A DNA stretch of 64,000 bases from Rathayibacter sp. VKM Ac-2760 (GCF_009834185.1 NZ_CP047173.1:1736001-1800000), one strand, 5' to 3'. Numbered from the stretch's first letter, positions 1 through 8,767 are shown. Numbers and translations are program-made. Notes: generated by a model not told the origin, from the letters alone.

Positions 1-1
1 G

Positions 2-1417
2 CACCTGCCCAACACCCGGATGATCGGCAACGGCTACGCGCTCACCCGCAACGCCGCCGCCTACTGGCGCGGCTCCGAGAAGAACCCGCAGCTCCAGCGC
101 GTCTACGGCACCGCCTGGCCCACGAAGGACGAGCTGCGCGCGCACCAGGCCCGCCTCGAGGAGGCCGCCCGCCGCGACCACCGCAAGCTCGGCCACGAGC
201 TCGACCTCTTCTCGTTCCCGGACGAGATCGGCTCCGGCCTCGCGGTCTTCCACCCCAAGGGCGGCATCATCCGCTACGAGATCGAGCAGTACATGCGCGA
301 GCAGCTGCTCGCCCACGACTACGAGCTCGTCTACACGCCGCACATCACCAAGGGCGATCTCTTCCTGACCAGCGGTCACCTGCAGTGGTACGCCGAGGGC
401 ATGTTCCCCCCGATGCACCTCGACGAGCTGCAGGACGAGGACGGCACGGTCACCCGCCAGGGCCAGGACTACTACCTCAAGCCCATGAACTGCCCGTTCC
501 ACAACCTGATCTTCCGCTCGCGCGGCCGCAGCTACCGCGAGTTGCCGCTGCGCCTGGCCGAGTTCGGCACCGTGTACCGCTACGAGAAGAGCGGCACCCT
601 GCAGGGCCTCACCCGCGTCCGCGGCCTGACCCAGGACGACGCGCACATCTACGTCACGCAGGAGGACGTGCCGGCCGAGCTGACCCGCAACCTCGAGTTC
701 GTGCTCCAGGTGCTGCGCGACTACGGCCTCGACGACTTCTACCTCGAGCTCTCCACCAACGAGGAGGGCAACCCGAAGTTCGTCGGCGCCCCCGAGCAGT
801 GGGAGTCCGCGATCGAGTCGCTGCGCGCCGTCGCCGTCGCGTCCGGCCTCGAGCTGGTCCCCGACCCGGGTGGAGCCGCGTTCTACGGCCCGAAGATCTC
901 GGTCCAGGCCCGCGACGCCATAGGCCGCACCTGGCAGATGTCGACGATCCAGCTCGACTTCAACCAGCCCGAGCGCTTCGAGCTCGAGTACACCGCGACC
1001 GACGGCACGAAGCAGCGCCCGGTGATGATCCACCGCGCCCTCTTCGGCTCGATCGAGCGCTTCTTCGCGATCCTCACCGAGCACTACGCCGGAGCCTTCC
1101 CGGTCTGGCTCGCGCCGGTCCAGGTCGTCGGCATCCCGATCGCCGACGAGTACCTGCCCTACCTCGAGGACGTCGTCGGACAGCTGAAGAAGGCCGGCGT
1201 CCGCGCCGAGATCGACTACTCCAGCGACCGGATGCAGAAGAAGATCCGCAACGCGACGCTGCAGAAGGTCCCGTTCCAGCTGATCGTCGGCGAGAAGGAC
1301 CGCGACGCCGGAGCAGTCAGCTTCCGCTTCCGCGACGGCACCCAGGAGAACGGCATCCCGGTCGCCGACGCCGTCGCGCGGATCCGCGAGGCCATCGCGA
1401 CGAAGGCGCAGGTCTGA
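2..1417 (+). CDS. thrS: Threonyl-tRNA synthetase, C-terminal part (5' truncated by window)
   Basis: Class II aminoacyl-tRNA synthetase that charges tRNA-Thr in the cytoplasm. The reading frame is already open at base 2, so the N-terminal TGS and most of the editing domain lie upstream; 471 residues are visible. Seen in order: the class II catalytic core with the zinc ligands of the family (Cys in MNCPFH, His in DDAHIY, His in HRALFGS), motif 2 ([16 protein letters not shown]), motif 3 ([10 protein letters not shown]), then a C-terminal anticodon-binding domain of about 100 residues. The next gene starts 2 bp after the stop, so the two are probably cotranscribed. Identity is secure; only the start is missing. 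Confidence 0.97.
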   Translation, partial: HLPNTRMIGNGYALTRNAAAYWRGSEKNPQLQRVYGTAWPTKDELRAHQARLEEAARRDHRKLGHELDLFSFPDEIGSGLAVFHPKGGIIRYEIEQYMREQLLAHDYELVYTPHITKGDLFLTSGHLQWYAEGMFPPMHLDELQDEDGTVTRQGQDYYLKPMNCPFHNLIFRSRGRSYRELPLRLAEFGTVYRYEKSGTLQGLTRVRGLTQDDAHIYVTQEDVPAELTRNLEFVLQVLRDYGLDDFYLELSTNEEGNPKFVGAPEQWESAIESLRAVAVASGLELVPDPGGAAFYGPKISVQARDAIGRTWQMSTIQLDFNQPERFELEYTATDGTKQRPVMIHRALFGSIERFFAILTEHYAGAFPVWLAPVQVVGIPIADEYLPYLEDVVGQLKKAGVRAEIDYSSDRMQKKIRNATLQKVPFQLIVGEKDRDAGAVSFRFRDGTQENGIPVADAVARIREAIATKAQV

Positions 1418-1419
1418 AC

Positions 1420-1971
1420 GTGACGGACGCGTCGGTGCCGGAGGGCGCGGAGTCCTCCGCGCACCTCGCCGGCGTGCCGGACGAGTTCCAGCGCCTGTGG
1501 ACCCCGCACCGGATGGTCTACATCCAGAAGGGCCAGCCCGGCGCCGACGACTGCCCCTTCTGCGTGGCGCCCACGCTGAGCGACGAGGAGGGGCTGATCG
1601 TCGCCCGCGGCGAGCACGCGTACGTGCTGCTGAACCTCTTCCCGTACAACTCGGGCCACCTGCTGGTCTGCCCGTACCGGCACATCCCGCTCTACGACGA
1701 GGCCACTCCCGAGGAAGTGGCCGAGATCGGCGCGCTCACCCAGACCGCGATGCGCGTCATCCGCGGCGTCTCGAACAACGACGGCTTCAACCTCGGGATG
1801 AACCAGGGGGCCGTCGCGGGCGCCGGCATCGCCGCGCACCTGCATCAGCACGTCGTGCCCCGCTGGGCCACCGACGCCAACTTCTTCCCCATCATCGCCC
1901 GCACGAAGGCCCTGCCCCAGCTCCTCGGCGACGTCCGCGCCAGCCTCGCGGCCGCCTGGCCCCACCCCTAG
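1420..1971 (+). CDS. HIT family protein, probable Ap4A phosphorylase/hydrolase type
   Basis: A 183-residue histidine-triad nucleotide-binding protein. The triad HLHQHVV is at residues 140-146 with the catalytic middle His at 142-144, and a CPFC pair (Cys45, Cys48) lies in the N-terminal part, as in zinc-binding actinobacterial HIT proteins. I chose GTG at 1420, 2 bp after the thrS stop, because it keeps the whole domain and couples it to thrS. The same neighbour follows thrS in Mycobacterium, where the homologue (Rv2613c) is described as an Ap4A phosphorylase. The substrate here is inferred from family and context: synthetases make Ap4A as a side product and this enzyme would remove it. Confidence 0.88.
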   Translation: MTDASVPEGAESSAHLAGVPDEFQRLWTPHRMVYIQKGQPGADDCPFCVAPTLSDEEGLIVARGEHAYVLLNLFPYNSGHLLVCPYRHIPLYDEATPEEVAEIGALTQTAMRVIRGVSNNDGFNLGMNQGAVAGAGIAAHLHQHVVPRWATDANFFPIIARTKALPQLLGDVRASLAAAWPHP

Positions 1972-1990
1972 CCCGCCCGCAGCGCCTCGT

Positions 1991-2153
1991 GCTGGTCGAG
2001 TAGCCGCGCAGCGGCTGCCCCTGCCGCTCGGGCACCTCCGCAGCGGCACCCTTTGCCGCTCGAGCACCCCCGCAGCGGCACCCTTTGCTGGTCGAGCACC
2101 CCCGCAGCGGCGTATTTGCTGGTCGAGTAGCCGCGCAGCGGCGTATCGAGACC
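1991..2153. repeat. Tandem array of a ~32-bp hairpin repeat
   Basis: Five units start at 1991, 2023, 2055, 2087 and 2118 (spacing 32, 32, 32, 31). Each contains a GCTGGTCGAG or GCCGCTCGAG half followed by an arm ending in GCAGCGGC. The last unit (2118-2153) is the complete element: GGTC arm, GAGTA, a GCCGC-GCA-GCGGC hairpin, GTATC, closing GACC arm. A second complete copy lies at 5661-5699. The array fills most of the gap between the HIT gene and pdxS; the rest of that gap holds the pdxS promoter. No spacers of unique sequence, so not CRISPR. Confidence 0.8.
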
Positions 2154-2200
2154 CGCGCCCCCGCCGTTGTCCAGCGCCGATCCCCACCCGCCCCGTCTCG

Positions 2201-2206
2201 TAGACT
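2201..2206 (+). promoter_or_regulatory. Probable -10 box of pdxS
   Basis: TAGACT preceded by CTCG and about 48 bp before the pdxS ATG. It fits the TANNNT form seen before many genes in this window. No good -35 box is visible. Confidence 0.5.
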
Positions 2207-2254
2207 GGACGCTGCCGTCGGCGGAAGACGCCGCACAGAACAGGACTCGCGAAC

Positions 2255-3172
2255 ATGACCGACACCACCCCCACCTCCTCCTCCGCCTCCGAGCAGTTCG
2301 GCTCGAGCCGCGTCAAGCGCGGGCTCGCCGAGATGCTCAAGGGCGGCGTGATCATGGACGTCGTCAACGCCGAGCAGGCGCGCATCGCCGAGGACGCCGG
2401 AGCCGTCGCCGTGATGGCGCTCGAGCGCGTCCCGGCCGACATCCGCTCGCAGGGCGGCGTCGCGCGGATGAGCGACCCCGACCTCATCGACGGGATCGTC
2501 GCCGCCGTCTCCATCCCCGTCATGGCGAAGGCCCGCATCGGCCACTTCGTCGAGGCGCAGATCCTGCAGGAGCTCGGCGTCGACTACATCGACGAGTCCG
2601 AGGTGCTCTCGCCCGCCGACTACGTGAACCACATCGACAAGTGGAACTTCACCGTGCCGTTCGTCTGCGGCGCCACCAACCTCGGCGAGGCGCTGCGCCG
2701 CATCACCGAGGGCGCCGCGATGATCCGCTCGAAGGGCGAGGCCGGCACCGGCGACGTCTCCGAGGCCACCAAGCACATCCGCACCATCTCGGCCGAGGTC
2801 AACCGCCTGAAGTCGCTGACGAAGGACGAGCTCTACGTCGCCGCCAAGGAGCTGCAGGCGCCCTACGAGCTGGTCGCCGAGATCGCGCAGACCGGCAAGC
2901 TGCCCGTCGTGCTCTTCACCGCCGGCGGCGTCGCGACGCCGGCCGACGCCGCGCTGATGATGCAGCTCGGCGCCGACGGCGTGTTCGTGGGCTCCGGCGT
3001 CTTCAAGTCGGGTGAGCCCGCGAAGCGCGCCGCCGCGATCGTCAAGGCGACGACGTTCTTCGACGACGCGAAGGTCGTCGCGGAGGCGTCCCGCGGCCTC
3101 GGCGAGGCGATGGTCGGCATCAACGTGGCCGACGTGCCCGCGCCGCACCGCCTCTCCGAGCGTGGCTGGTAG
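2255..3172 (+). CDS. pdxS: Pyridoxal 5'-phosphate synthase, synthase subunit PdxS
   Basis: Builds pyridoxal 5'-phosphate from ribose 5-phosphate, glyceraldehyde 3-phosphate and ammonia supplied by PdxT; a (beta/alpha)8 barrel that forms dodecamers in the cytoplasm. The 305-residue length is normal. Family catalytic residues are present: Asp35 (VIMDVV), Lys92 (VMAKARIGH) and Lys160 (RSKGEAGTG); the two lysines are 68 residues apart, exactly as Lys81 and Lys149 in the Bacillus enzyme. The phosphate-binding glycines are also intact. ATG at 2255 was chosen from conservation; the first 14 residues are Ser/Thr rich and probably disordered. pdxT overlaps its 3' end by 11 bp. Confidence 0.97.
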   Translation: MTDTTPTSSSASEQFGSSRVKRGLAEMLKGGVIMDVVNAEQARIAEDAGAVAVMALERVPADIRSQGGVARMSDPDLIDGIVAAVSIPVMAKARIGHFVEAQILQELGVDYIDESEVLSPADYVNHIDKWNFTVPFVCGATNLGEALRRITEGAAMIRSKGEAGTGDVSEATKHIRTISAEVNRLKSLTKDELYVAAKELQAPYELVAEIAQTGKLPVVLFTAGGVATPADAALMMQLGADGVFVGSGVFKSGEPAKRAAAIVKATTFFDDAKVVAEASRGLGEAMVGINVADVPAPHRLSERGW

Positions 3173-3824
3173 CGAAACGGCCCCCGTCGCGGGCGAGGGC
3201 AGGGCGCGCGAGTCCCTCGAGGGGCTCCGCGTCGGCGTCCTCGCGCTGCAGGGCGACTTCCGCGAGCACGCGCACGTGCTGCGCGAGCTCGGCGCCGAGG
3301 TCGTGCTGGTGCGTCGCCCGAGCGAGCTCGCCTCCGTCGCGGGCCTCGTGATCCCCGGCGGCGAGTCGACCGTGATGGACAAGCTCTCGCGCCTGTTCGG
3401 TCTCGCCGAGCCGGTGCAGGAGGCGATCGCCGCCGGCCTGCCCGTCTACGGCACCTGCGCGGGCCTGATCATGCTGGCCGACCGGGTGCTCGACCGCATC
3501 GACGGTCAGTCCAGCTTCGGCGGCCTGGACGTGACCGTCCGCCGGAACGCCTTCGGCAACCAGCTCGACTCCTTCGAGACCGACCTCGACATCGCCGGGA
3601 TCGGCGACCCGCCGATGCACGCGGTCTTCATCCGCGCCCCCGTCGTCGAGGCGCTGGGGGAGCGGGCGACCGCCCTGGCCACCCTGCCGGACGGGCGGAT
3701 CGTGGCGGTCGAGCAGGACAACCTGCTCGGGACGGCGTTCCACCCCGAGATCACCGGCGACTACCGCTTCCACGAGCTCTTCCTTCGAAGGGTCGCCGCG
3801 ATCCGCTTCGGCGCGGCACAGTAG
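3162..3824 (+). CDS. pdxT: Pyridoxal 5'-phosphate synthase, glutaminase subunit PdxT
   Basis: Class I glutamine amidotransferase that hydrolyses glutamine and channels ammonia to PdxS. The triad is visible: Cys99 in GTCAGLI, His194 and Glu196 in HPEITGD; the GGES oxyanion segment is at about 66-69. The start is GTG at 3162, inside the end of pdxS; no other ATG/GTG lies between it and the conserved [12 protein letters not shown], so the protein (220 residues) carries about 20 extra N-terminal residues compared with the usual ~190-200. The overlap gives translational coupling and equimolar subunits. Identity is secure, the start fairly so. Confidence 0.95.
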   Translation: MAGSETAPVAGEGRARESLEGLRVGVLALQGDFREHAHVLRELGAEVVLVRRPSELASVAGLVIPGGESTVMDKLSRLFGLAEPVQEAIAAGLPVYGTCAGLIMLADRVLDRIDGQSSFGGLDVTVRRNAFGNQLDSFETDLDIAGIGDPPMHAVFIRAPVVEALGERATALATLPDGRIVAVEQDNLLGTAFHPEITGDYRFHELFLRRVAAIRFGAAQ

Positions 3825-3828
3825 GGGC

Positions 3829-4689
3829 ATGCCCGAGCTCCCGGAAGTGCACGCGCTCGCGCGCGACCTGGACGAGCGCCTCGGCGGTCGGGTGCTCGAG
3901 CGCCTGGACGTCTTCGCGATCTCCGCGCTCAAGACCGTCGCGATCCCGCCGTCGTCGCTCGCGGGGGAGACCGTCCACGGGGTGAGCCGGCACGGCAAGT
4001 TCCTCGACCTGGCGATCGGCGACGCGCACGTGCTGCTGCACCTGGCCCGAGCGGGCTGGGTGCGCTGGCGCCCCGAGCGGCCGACCGCCCCGGTGAAGCC
4101 GGGCCGCGGCCCGCTCGCCGCGCGCCTGATCCTCGACGACGGCTCCGGTTTCGACATCACCGAGGCCGGCACGAAGAAGAGCCTCGCGATCTCGATCGTC
4201 GCCGACCCGCGCGACGTGCCCGGGGTCGCCCGGCTCGGTCCCGACCCGCTCGATCCGGAGTTCACCCGCGAGATCCTCGGCGCGATCCTCGCGACGGCGG
4301 GGCGCGCTCAGATCAAGGGCGTCCTGCGCGACCAGTCGCGGATCGCGGGCATCGGCAACGCCTACTCCGACGAGATCCTGCACGTCGCGAGGATGTCGCC
4401 GTTCAAGCCGGCCTCGCTCACGCCCGACGAGCTGGATCGCCTCTACAGTGCGCTGCGGTACACGCTCGAGGAGGCTCTCGGCCGCGCCGAGGGCCTGCAC
4501 GCCGCCGATCTCAAGCGCGAGAAGAAGCTCGGGATGCGCGTGCACGGCCGCACCGGCGAGGCCTGCCCGGTCTGCGGCGACACCGTCCGCCAGGTGATCT
4601 ACTCCGACTCGACGCTGCAGTACTGCCCCACCTGCCAGACCGGCGGCAAGCCGCTCGCCGACCGCGTCCTCTCGCGCCTGCTGCGCTGA
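3829..4689 (+). CDS. Fpg/Nei family DNA glycosylase/AP lyase
   Basis: Base-excision repair enzyme of the formamidopyrimidine-DNA glycosylase superfamily, 286 residues. It begins MPELPEV, giving the catalytic Pro2 and Glu3; the HGKFLDL segment carries the DNA-phosphate lysine; the helix-two-turn-helix segment includes RIAGIGNAYSDEILH; a C-terminal CxxC-x16-CxxC zinc finger uses Cys246, Cys249, Cys266 and Cys269. Residues alone do not let me separate the oxidised-purine (MutM) from the Nei-like branch, so no symbol is given. It starts 4 bp after pdxT. CACAGT at 3817-3822, 6 nt before the ATG, could be a weak leaderless promoter. It faces the minus-strand island downstream. Confidence 0.9.
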   Translation: MPELPEVHALARDLDERLGGRVLERLDVFAISALKTVAIPPSSLAGETVHGVSRHGKFLDLAIGDAHVLLHLARAGWVRWRPERPTAPVKPGRGPLAARLILDDGSGFDITEAGTKKSLAISIVADPRDVPGVARLGPDPLDPEFTREILGAILATAGRAQIKGVLRDQSRIAGIGNAYSDEILHVARMSPFKPASLTPDELDRLYSALRYTLEEALGRAEGLHAADLKREKKLGMRVHGRTGEACPVCGDTVRQVIYSDSTLQYCPTCQTGGKPLADRVLSRLLR

Positions 4690-4742
4690 GTACGCGGCCG
4701 GCGTCCGTCGGACCAGGACCACGACCGTCGACACAGCAGCGA

Positions 4743-5345
4743 TCACACGTGGACGGCCGCTATGTCCGACAACAGCGCGTACGAGCCGACGATCCTCCCC
4801 GACACAGTGTCGACCGGGCCACGGGTCACCTCGACCCTCATCCTGACCGGCTCGGTCGGGCGCTCGGCGAGCCGCATGGTGATGGGAGAGACCCCGAGGG
4901 CGATGTTCACCTGGTGGCCTTCGCGCACGTACGAGTTGTTCCACGGGTGCACGCCGGCGGGGATGATGATCCGAGCGGTACGCGAGGTGGTGAGGATCGC
5001 GGAGTCCGGCCAGGCGACGATGTCGCCCTCCGAGACGATGTCCACCTGCCCCTCCTCGGCGAGGAAGACGTCCGAATTCGGGGGAAGGCTGCCCGGCCCC
5101 GCGGTCTCGAACCGGGTCACGTACGTCAAGAGATTGAACTCCAGAGGGTTGTAGGAGCCGACCTGCACCCCGATGACCGTTCTCGCGTCCGAGGGAGGAC
5201 TCGGGATCGACGCGGCGGCACCCGGCGCGGTCACGGCGGCGGCGACCACCGGAGCCGTCCAGGCGACCTCCATCAGTGATCGCCGTGCGAGGCCGGGGGC
5301 CTCCGCCTCGGAACCGAGCTCGCGAGTGTCGTGCTGGGCTGTCAT
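4743..5345 (-). CDS. Exported hypothetical protein, paralog A of a three-gene family
   Basis: A 200-residue protein of unknown function. The N-terminus has an arginine pair (LARRSLMEVAW) followed by a hydrophobic stretch ([17 protein letters not shown]) ending in a likely signal peptidase site, so it is probably exported, perhaps by Tat. The mature part is predicted all-beta by eye and shares with the two genes upstream a block of the form VDIVSEGDIVAWPDSAI followed by RTARIIIPAGVHPW. The start is ATG at 5345, with GGAGA 6 nt upstream. It is convergent with the glycosylase gene. The remnant at 5448-5549 lies in the same frame but is separated from this start. No family could be named. Confidence 0.8.
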   Translation of the reverse strand: MTAQHDTRELGSEAEAPGLARRSLMEVAWTAPVVAAAVTAPGAAASIPSPPSDARTVIGVQVGSYNPLEFNLLTYVTRFETAGPGSLPPNSDVFLAEEGQVDIVSEGDIVAWPDSAILTTSRTARIIIPAGVHPWNNSYVREGHQVNIALGVSPITMRLAERPTEPVRMRVEVTRGPVDTVSGRIVGSYALLSDIAAVHV

Positions 5346-5447
5346 CGTGTCTCCAGGTTCGTTCGTCGCGGAGGGGGACTCCGCGGAAGGCGTCTTCGCT
5401 GGCTGAGTGTTCCGGGTAGCGGCCGGATCCGGCTCTCTCGTGGCGCA

Positions 5448-5549
5448 GAATGCACCTGGTGGCGGGATGAAGCGCGTCGTACCTCGACCGGGAGGGTGCC
5501 CCCCCCAGGCGAACACGCCGTCGTCCGTGGCGAGGTCCACCTGCGCGAG
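5448..5549 (-). pseudogene. Remnant of a fourth copy of the exported-protein family
   Basis: Translation of the minus strand here gives AQVDLATDDGVFAWGG followed by GTTRFIPPPGAF, which lines up with RVDLTTDHDVSAWADG...RTAHVLLPAGAY of the gene at 5809-6435 and with [16 protein letters not shown]...[12 protein letters not shown] of the gene at 6563-7147. There is no start, signal peptide or C-terminal part around it. The rest of the 463-bp gap 5346-5808 holds the hairpin repeat at 5661-5699 and nothing else I recognise. I read it as a decayed duplicate; the alignment was done by eye. Confidence 0.6.
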
Positions 5550-5660
5550 TCCCGGCGATCGATCCGTCGCGAACGGTCGCCTCCGCTCGATCCGGGCAGC
5601 CGTCCGTGACGGATCGCCCGACGAGGTACGACCGACCCCGGCCGCGCCGCCCGCGCCCAC

Positions 5661-5699
5661 CTGCTGGTCGAGTAGCCCCGCAGGGGCGTATCGAGACCC
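5661..5699. repeat. Single copy of the dispersed hairpin repeat
   Basis: Same element as 2118-2153: CTGGTCGAGTA, hairpin, GTATCGAGACC. The hairpin is GCCCC-GCA-GGGGC instead of GCCGC-GCA-GCGGC; the fourth base pair has changed from G-C to C-G on both sides at once, which keeps the stem. Confidence 0.75.
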
Positions 5700-5808
5700 A
5701 CCGTCGCCCGATCTTCCGGCGCAGGCGCGGACCTCTTCGGAAGAGACACCCGCGGACATCGCTGATCGCGTCCGGCCTCCGCCGAGCAACCCCGCACCGC
5801 CGCGAGGG

Positions 5809-6435
5809 TCAGAGCTCGAGGACGATCGTCGTCGAGATGCTCCCGGTGGCGATCTTCACCAGCGAGTTCGTGCCGGTGTAGACGGGGCCGCTGGTCACAC
5901 TCGCCGTGACGGTGGCCCGGCCCCTCGGCAGTGCGCTGAGCTGCGAGACGAGTCGCTTCCCGGTGATGACGACCGAGAGGTACTCCTGGCCCTTGCCATC
6001 GACGCTGATCCTGCCGTCGGTCGGGTAGGCCCCGGCGGGGAGGAGGACGTGGGCGGTACGCGGGCTGTCTGCAACGATGCCGTCGGCCCAGGCGGACACG
6101 TCGTGGTCCGTGGTGAGGTCCACCCGCGCCTCCGCGGCGAGCACGACCGGCGCTCCGAGCTCGACGCTCGCGGACACGCGCAGCTCGAGGCCGAACCGGC
6201 CGGCCGCCGCAGGGTCGGCGCGCAGCACGAAGCCGACGAAGGGCCCGTCGTCGAGGTGCAGGGGAGTGCCCCTGCTGAACGGGACACCGGGAGCGGACGC
6301 GGCGGCGGCGGGCGCCGTCAACGCGGCGGCGATCACGGGCACGCTCCACGCCGCCGCCACAGCCGTCCGTCGCGCCGGGCCCCGGCGGTCCTCGTCGCGC
6401 GCCAGCCCTCGTCCCTCGTCGTCGTTACGGGTCAT
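5809..6435 (-). CDS. Exported hypothetical protein, paralog B
   Basis: A 208-residue protein of unknown function, middle member of the island. The N-terminus is charged (DDEGRGLARDEDRRGPARR) and then hydrophobic (TAVAAAWSVPVIAAALTA), ending in AAAASAPG, a plausible signal peptide. The mature part carries the family block RVDLTTDHDVSAWADGI and TAHVLLPAGAYP, and ends in a Val/Thr-rich strand (STTIVLEL). Start ATG 6435 has GAGGA upstream. The 127-bp gap to paralog C may hold its promoter, but I see no clear boxes. Paralogy with A and C is seen by eye; cell-surface location is inferred. Confidence 0.8.
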   Translation of the reverse strand: MTRNDDEGRGLARDEDRRGPARRTAVAAAWSVPVIAAALTAPAAAASAPGVPFSRGTPLHLDDGPFVGFVLRADPAAAGRFGLELRVSASVELGAPVVLAAEARVDLTTDHDVSAWADGIVADSPRTAHVLLPAGAYPTDGRISVDGKGQEYLSVVITGKRLVSQLSALPRGRATVTASVTSGPVYTGTNSLVKIATGSISTTIVLEL

Positions 6436-6562
6436 GGTCGTCCTCGATCGTCGTCGCGGTGGTGGATGCCGCAGAAGGTGACGGTGCTCCGTCCACCTCG
6501 CGGCGGCATCGTCCTCGGATTCGAACTCTCCTGTTCGCCGCGGTGAGCGGCGCGGTCACGTC

Positions 6563-7147
6563 TCATACCGTGACGACGATCGTGGACGACGGCACGCCAT
6601 AGCCTCGCGTCGCTGCAGGGTCAGGGCCCGGGTAGACCGGCGCGAGCACGGTGGCGGTCGCGGAGAAGGCTCCCCTGGGACTCGCGCTGAGCAGGGTCAC
6701 TCTCGGTCTGTCAGGGAGAGAGACCCAGACCGCCCTCCCGTCGAGCGGGTAGCTGAAGTTCGCCGGGTAGCTGCCGACGGGAAGGACGAGGCGCCCGGTT
6801 CTGGGTCCGACGGCGACGATCCCGCTCCCCCAGGAGTCGACGTCGTGTTCCGTCGTGATCACGATCTCGGCTTCCACTTCGAGCACGACGGTCCCTGCGG
6901 GGGTCCTCTCCCCGTTCACATAGACCTTCGTGTTGAAGCCGCGAACGTCTTCCCTGTGTACCGCCACGCCGACGAATGTTCCGGTGCCCACTGGCACGGG
7001 GGAGGCGGAGGCGCCCGGTGCGGCGACGGCGGCGGCGACCACCGGCGCGGTCCACGCGGCGGCCAACGCGGAGCGGCGGGCGATTCCGGCGGTCCGGGCG
7101 ACGAACGAGTCGTCGTCGCTGTCGTGATCGTGCTGGGGGAGGGTCAT
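6563..7147 (-). CDS. Exported hypothetical protein, paralog C
   Basis: A 194-residue protein of unknown function and first gene of the minus-strand island. It has an acidic N-terminus (HDHDSDDDS), then [20 protein letters not shown] and an APGASAS cleavage region. The family block reads [18 protein letters not shown], followed by [12 protein letters not shown], and the C-terminus is SSTIVVTV. Start ATG 7147 has GAGGAG 5 nt upstream, and the bases before it (GACGACGAGGA) resemble those before paralog B. It is divergent from yebC with a 237-bp gap. The function could be a small surface or secreted beta protein; nothing in the sequence shows an active site. Confidence 0.8.
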   Translation of the reverse strand: MTLPQHDHDSDDDSFVARTAGIARRSALAAAWTAPVVAAAVAAPGASASPVPVGTGTFVGVAVHREDVRGFNTKVYVNGERTPAGTVVLEVEAEIVITTEHDVDSWGSGIVAVGPRTGRLVLPVGSYPANFSYPLDGRAVWVSLPDRPRVTLLSASPRGAFSATATVLAPVYPGPDPAATRGYGVPSSTIVVTV

Positions 7148-7285
7148 CGTGCTCCTCGTCGTCGACGGCCTGGTGGACGGAGAGGTTCTGCGCCGCGGTC
7201 AGCATTCCGGCGCCGCGGCGAGGACGGCCAGTTCCTGGCGCGGAAGAACCGGGATGGCGGGATCCGTCGTGGCGACGGACCGTGC

Positions 7286-7303
7286 CCGCCGGGTCCCCGG
7301 CGG
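7286..7303. other. Perfect GC-rich palindrome upstream of yebC promoter
   Basis: CCGCCGGG-TC-CCCGGCGG, an 8-bp perfect inverted repeat, 16 bp before the yebC -10 box, in the gap between the divergent island and yebC. It could be a terminator remnant or an operator; no function is shown. Confidence 0.35.
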
Positions 7304-7319
7304 CTCGGCGGCCCTGGAT

Positions 7320-7325
7320 TACACT
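7320..7325 (+). promoter_or_regulatory. Probable -10 box of yebC
   Basis: TACACT, 59 bp before the yebC GTG, in the divergent gap. No clear -35. Confidence 0.5.
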
Positions 7326-7384
7326 GGACCAGCCATCAGCGGCGCCCGAGGGAGTCGCACGAACGAGATTTCCGAGGGAGCACC

Positions 7385-8149
7385 GTGTCCGGGCATTCCA
7401 AGTGGGCCACGACCAAGCACCAGAAGGCGATCAAGGACTCGCGCCGCGCGAAGTCCTTCGCCAAGCTGATCAAGAACATCGAGGTGGCCGCCAAGATCGG
7501 CGGGGCCGACATGTCCGGCAATCCGACGCTCGTCGACGCCGTGCAGAAGGCCAAGAAGACCTCGGTGCCGAACGACAACATCGACCGCGCGATCAAGCGC
7601 GGCGCCGGCCTCACCGGCGAGGTCATCGACTACACGACGATCATGTACGAGGCCTACGGCCCGAACGGCATCGCGCTGCTCGTCGAGTGCCTCACCGACA
7701 ACAAGAACCGCGCCGCGGCCGACGTCCGGACCGCGATGACCCGCAACGGCGGCACCATGGCCGACCCGGGCAGCGTCGCCTACAACTTCGCCCGCAAGGG
7801 CGTCATCACCGTCCCGCACGGCGACGGCGTCACCGAGGACGACGTGCTCGGCGCGGTCCTCGACTTCGGCGTCGACGACGTCATCGACCACGGCGAGTCC
7901 TTCGAGGTCCGCACGGAGGCCGCCGAGCTGGTCCCGGCGCGCACGGCGCTGCAGGAGGCCGGCATCGACTACGACGCCGCCGACGTCGAGTTCGTCGCCT
8001 CGCTCCAGGTCGAGGCCGACGCCGAGACGGCGCGCAAGGTCTTCCGCCTGATCGACGCTCTCGAGGACTCGGACGACGTGCAGAACGTCTACACCAACCT
8101 CGACATCACGCCCGAGGTCCGGGCCGAGCTCGAGAACGACGAGGAGTGA
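7385..8149 (+). CDS. yebC: YebC/PmpR family regulator (TACO1 family)
   Basis: A 254-residue protein of a widespread family that has been linked to transcription control and to translation of proline-rich stretches. The start is GTG at 7385, giving [14 protein letters not shown], the canonical N-terminus, with GAGGGA upstream. The family core is intact: [19 protein letters not shown], then a MYEAYGPNG segment and the acidic middle domain; the C-terminus ends in an acidic tail (ELENDEE). It sits 36 bp upstream of ruvC in the usual yebC-ruvCAB order, so it is probably transcribed with the Holliday-junction genes. Confidence 0.95.
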   Translation: MSGHSKWATTKHQKAIKDSRRAKSFAKLIKNIEVAAKIGGADMSGNPTLVDAVQKAKKTSVPNDNIDRAIKRGAGLTGEVIDYTTIMYEAYGPNGIALLVECLTDNKNRAAADVRTAMTRNGGTMADPGSVAYNFARKGVITVPHGDGVTEDDVLGAVLDFGVDDVIDHGESFEVRTEAAELVPARTALQEAGIDYDAADVEFVASLQVEADAETARKVFRLIDALEDSDDVQNVYTNLDITPEVRAELENDEE

Positions 8150-8185
8150 CCCGGTGACCCCGGCTCGTCCCGGGCGGGCGCGCTG

Positions 8186-8767
8186 ATGCGCGTCCTCGGG
8201 ATCGACCCGGGGCTCACCCGGTGCGGCGTCGGCATCGTCGACGTCGGCCGCGACCGGCGGGCGACGCTCGTGCACGTCAGCGTGCTGCGCACGGCTCCCG
8301 ACGCCCCGCTCGAGCGCCGGCTGCTCGCACTCGGCGACGGGATCGAGGCACTGCTCGACGAGCACCGCCCCGAGGCCGTCGCGATCGAGCGCGTCTTCGC
8401 GCAGAACAACGTCAGCACCGTGATGGGCATCGCCCAGATCAGCGGCGTCGCGCTCGTCGCCGCTGCGCGCCGCGACCTCGTCGTCGGCATGCACACGCCG
8501 AGCGAGGTCAAGGCGGCGGTCACCGGCTACGGGGCGGCGGACAAGCGCCAGGTCACCACGATGATCCAGCGCATCCTCCGCCTCGACGCCCCGCCGAAGC
8601 CCGCGGATGCGGCCGACGCGCTGGCTCTCGCCGTCTGCCACGCGTGGCGCGGGCCGATCGCCGCGGGTCCGGCCGCGGTCGAGGGGGAGACCGCGGCCCA
8701 GCGCGCCTGGCGCGCCGCGGAGGCCTCCGCTCGAACGCCTGTTCGAGCCTCTAGACTGACGCGGTGA
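8186..8767 (+). CDS. ruvC: Holliday junction endonuclease RuvC
   Basis: RNase H-fold resolvase that cuts four-way junctions bound by RuvAB. 193 residues; the usual core is ~165-175 and the extra is an Ala/Arg-rich C-terminal tail. Acidic residues are in place: Asp7 in [11 protein letters not shown], Glu in VAIERVF, Asp pair in [12 protein letters not shown] 8186 is the only start before the conserved MRVLGIDPG. The gene ends inside the first codons of ruvA (TGA within GTGA), so the two are coupled. Confidence 0.96.
   Translation: MRVLGIDPGLTRCGVGIVDVGRDRRATLVHVSVLRTAPDAPLERRLLALGDGIEALLDEHRPEAVAIERVFAQNNVSTVMGIAQISGVALVAAARRDLVVGMHTPSEVKAAVTGYGAADKRQVTTMIQRILRLDAPPKPADAADALALAVCHAWRGPIAAGPAAVEGETAAQRAWRAAEASARTPVRASRLTR
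8752..8757 (+). promoter_or_regulatory. Probable internal leaderless promoter of ruvA
   Basis: TAGACT inside the last codons of ruvC, with exactly 6 nt (GACGCG) to the GTG start of ruvA. Transcription would begin at or next to the start codon. The same spacing recurs before rarA, aroC and hisE. Confidence 0.5.
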
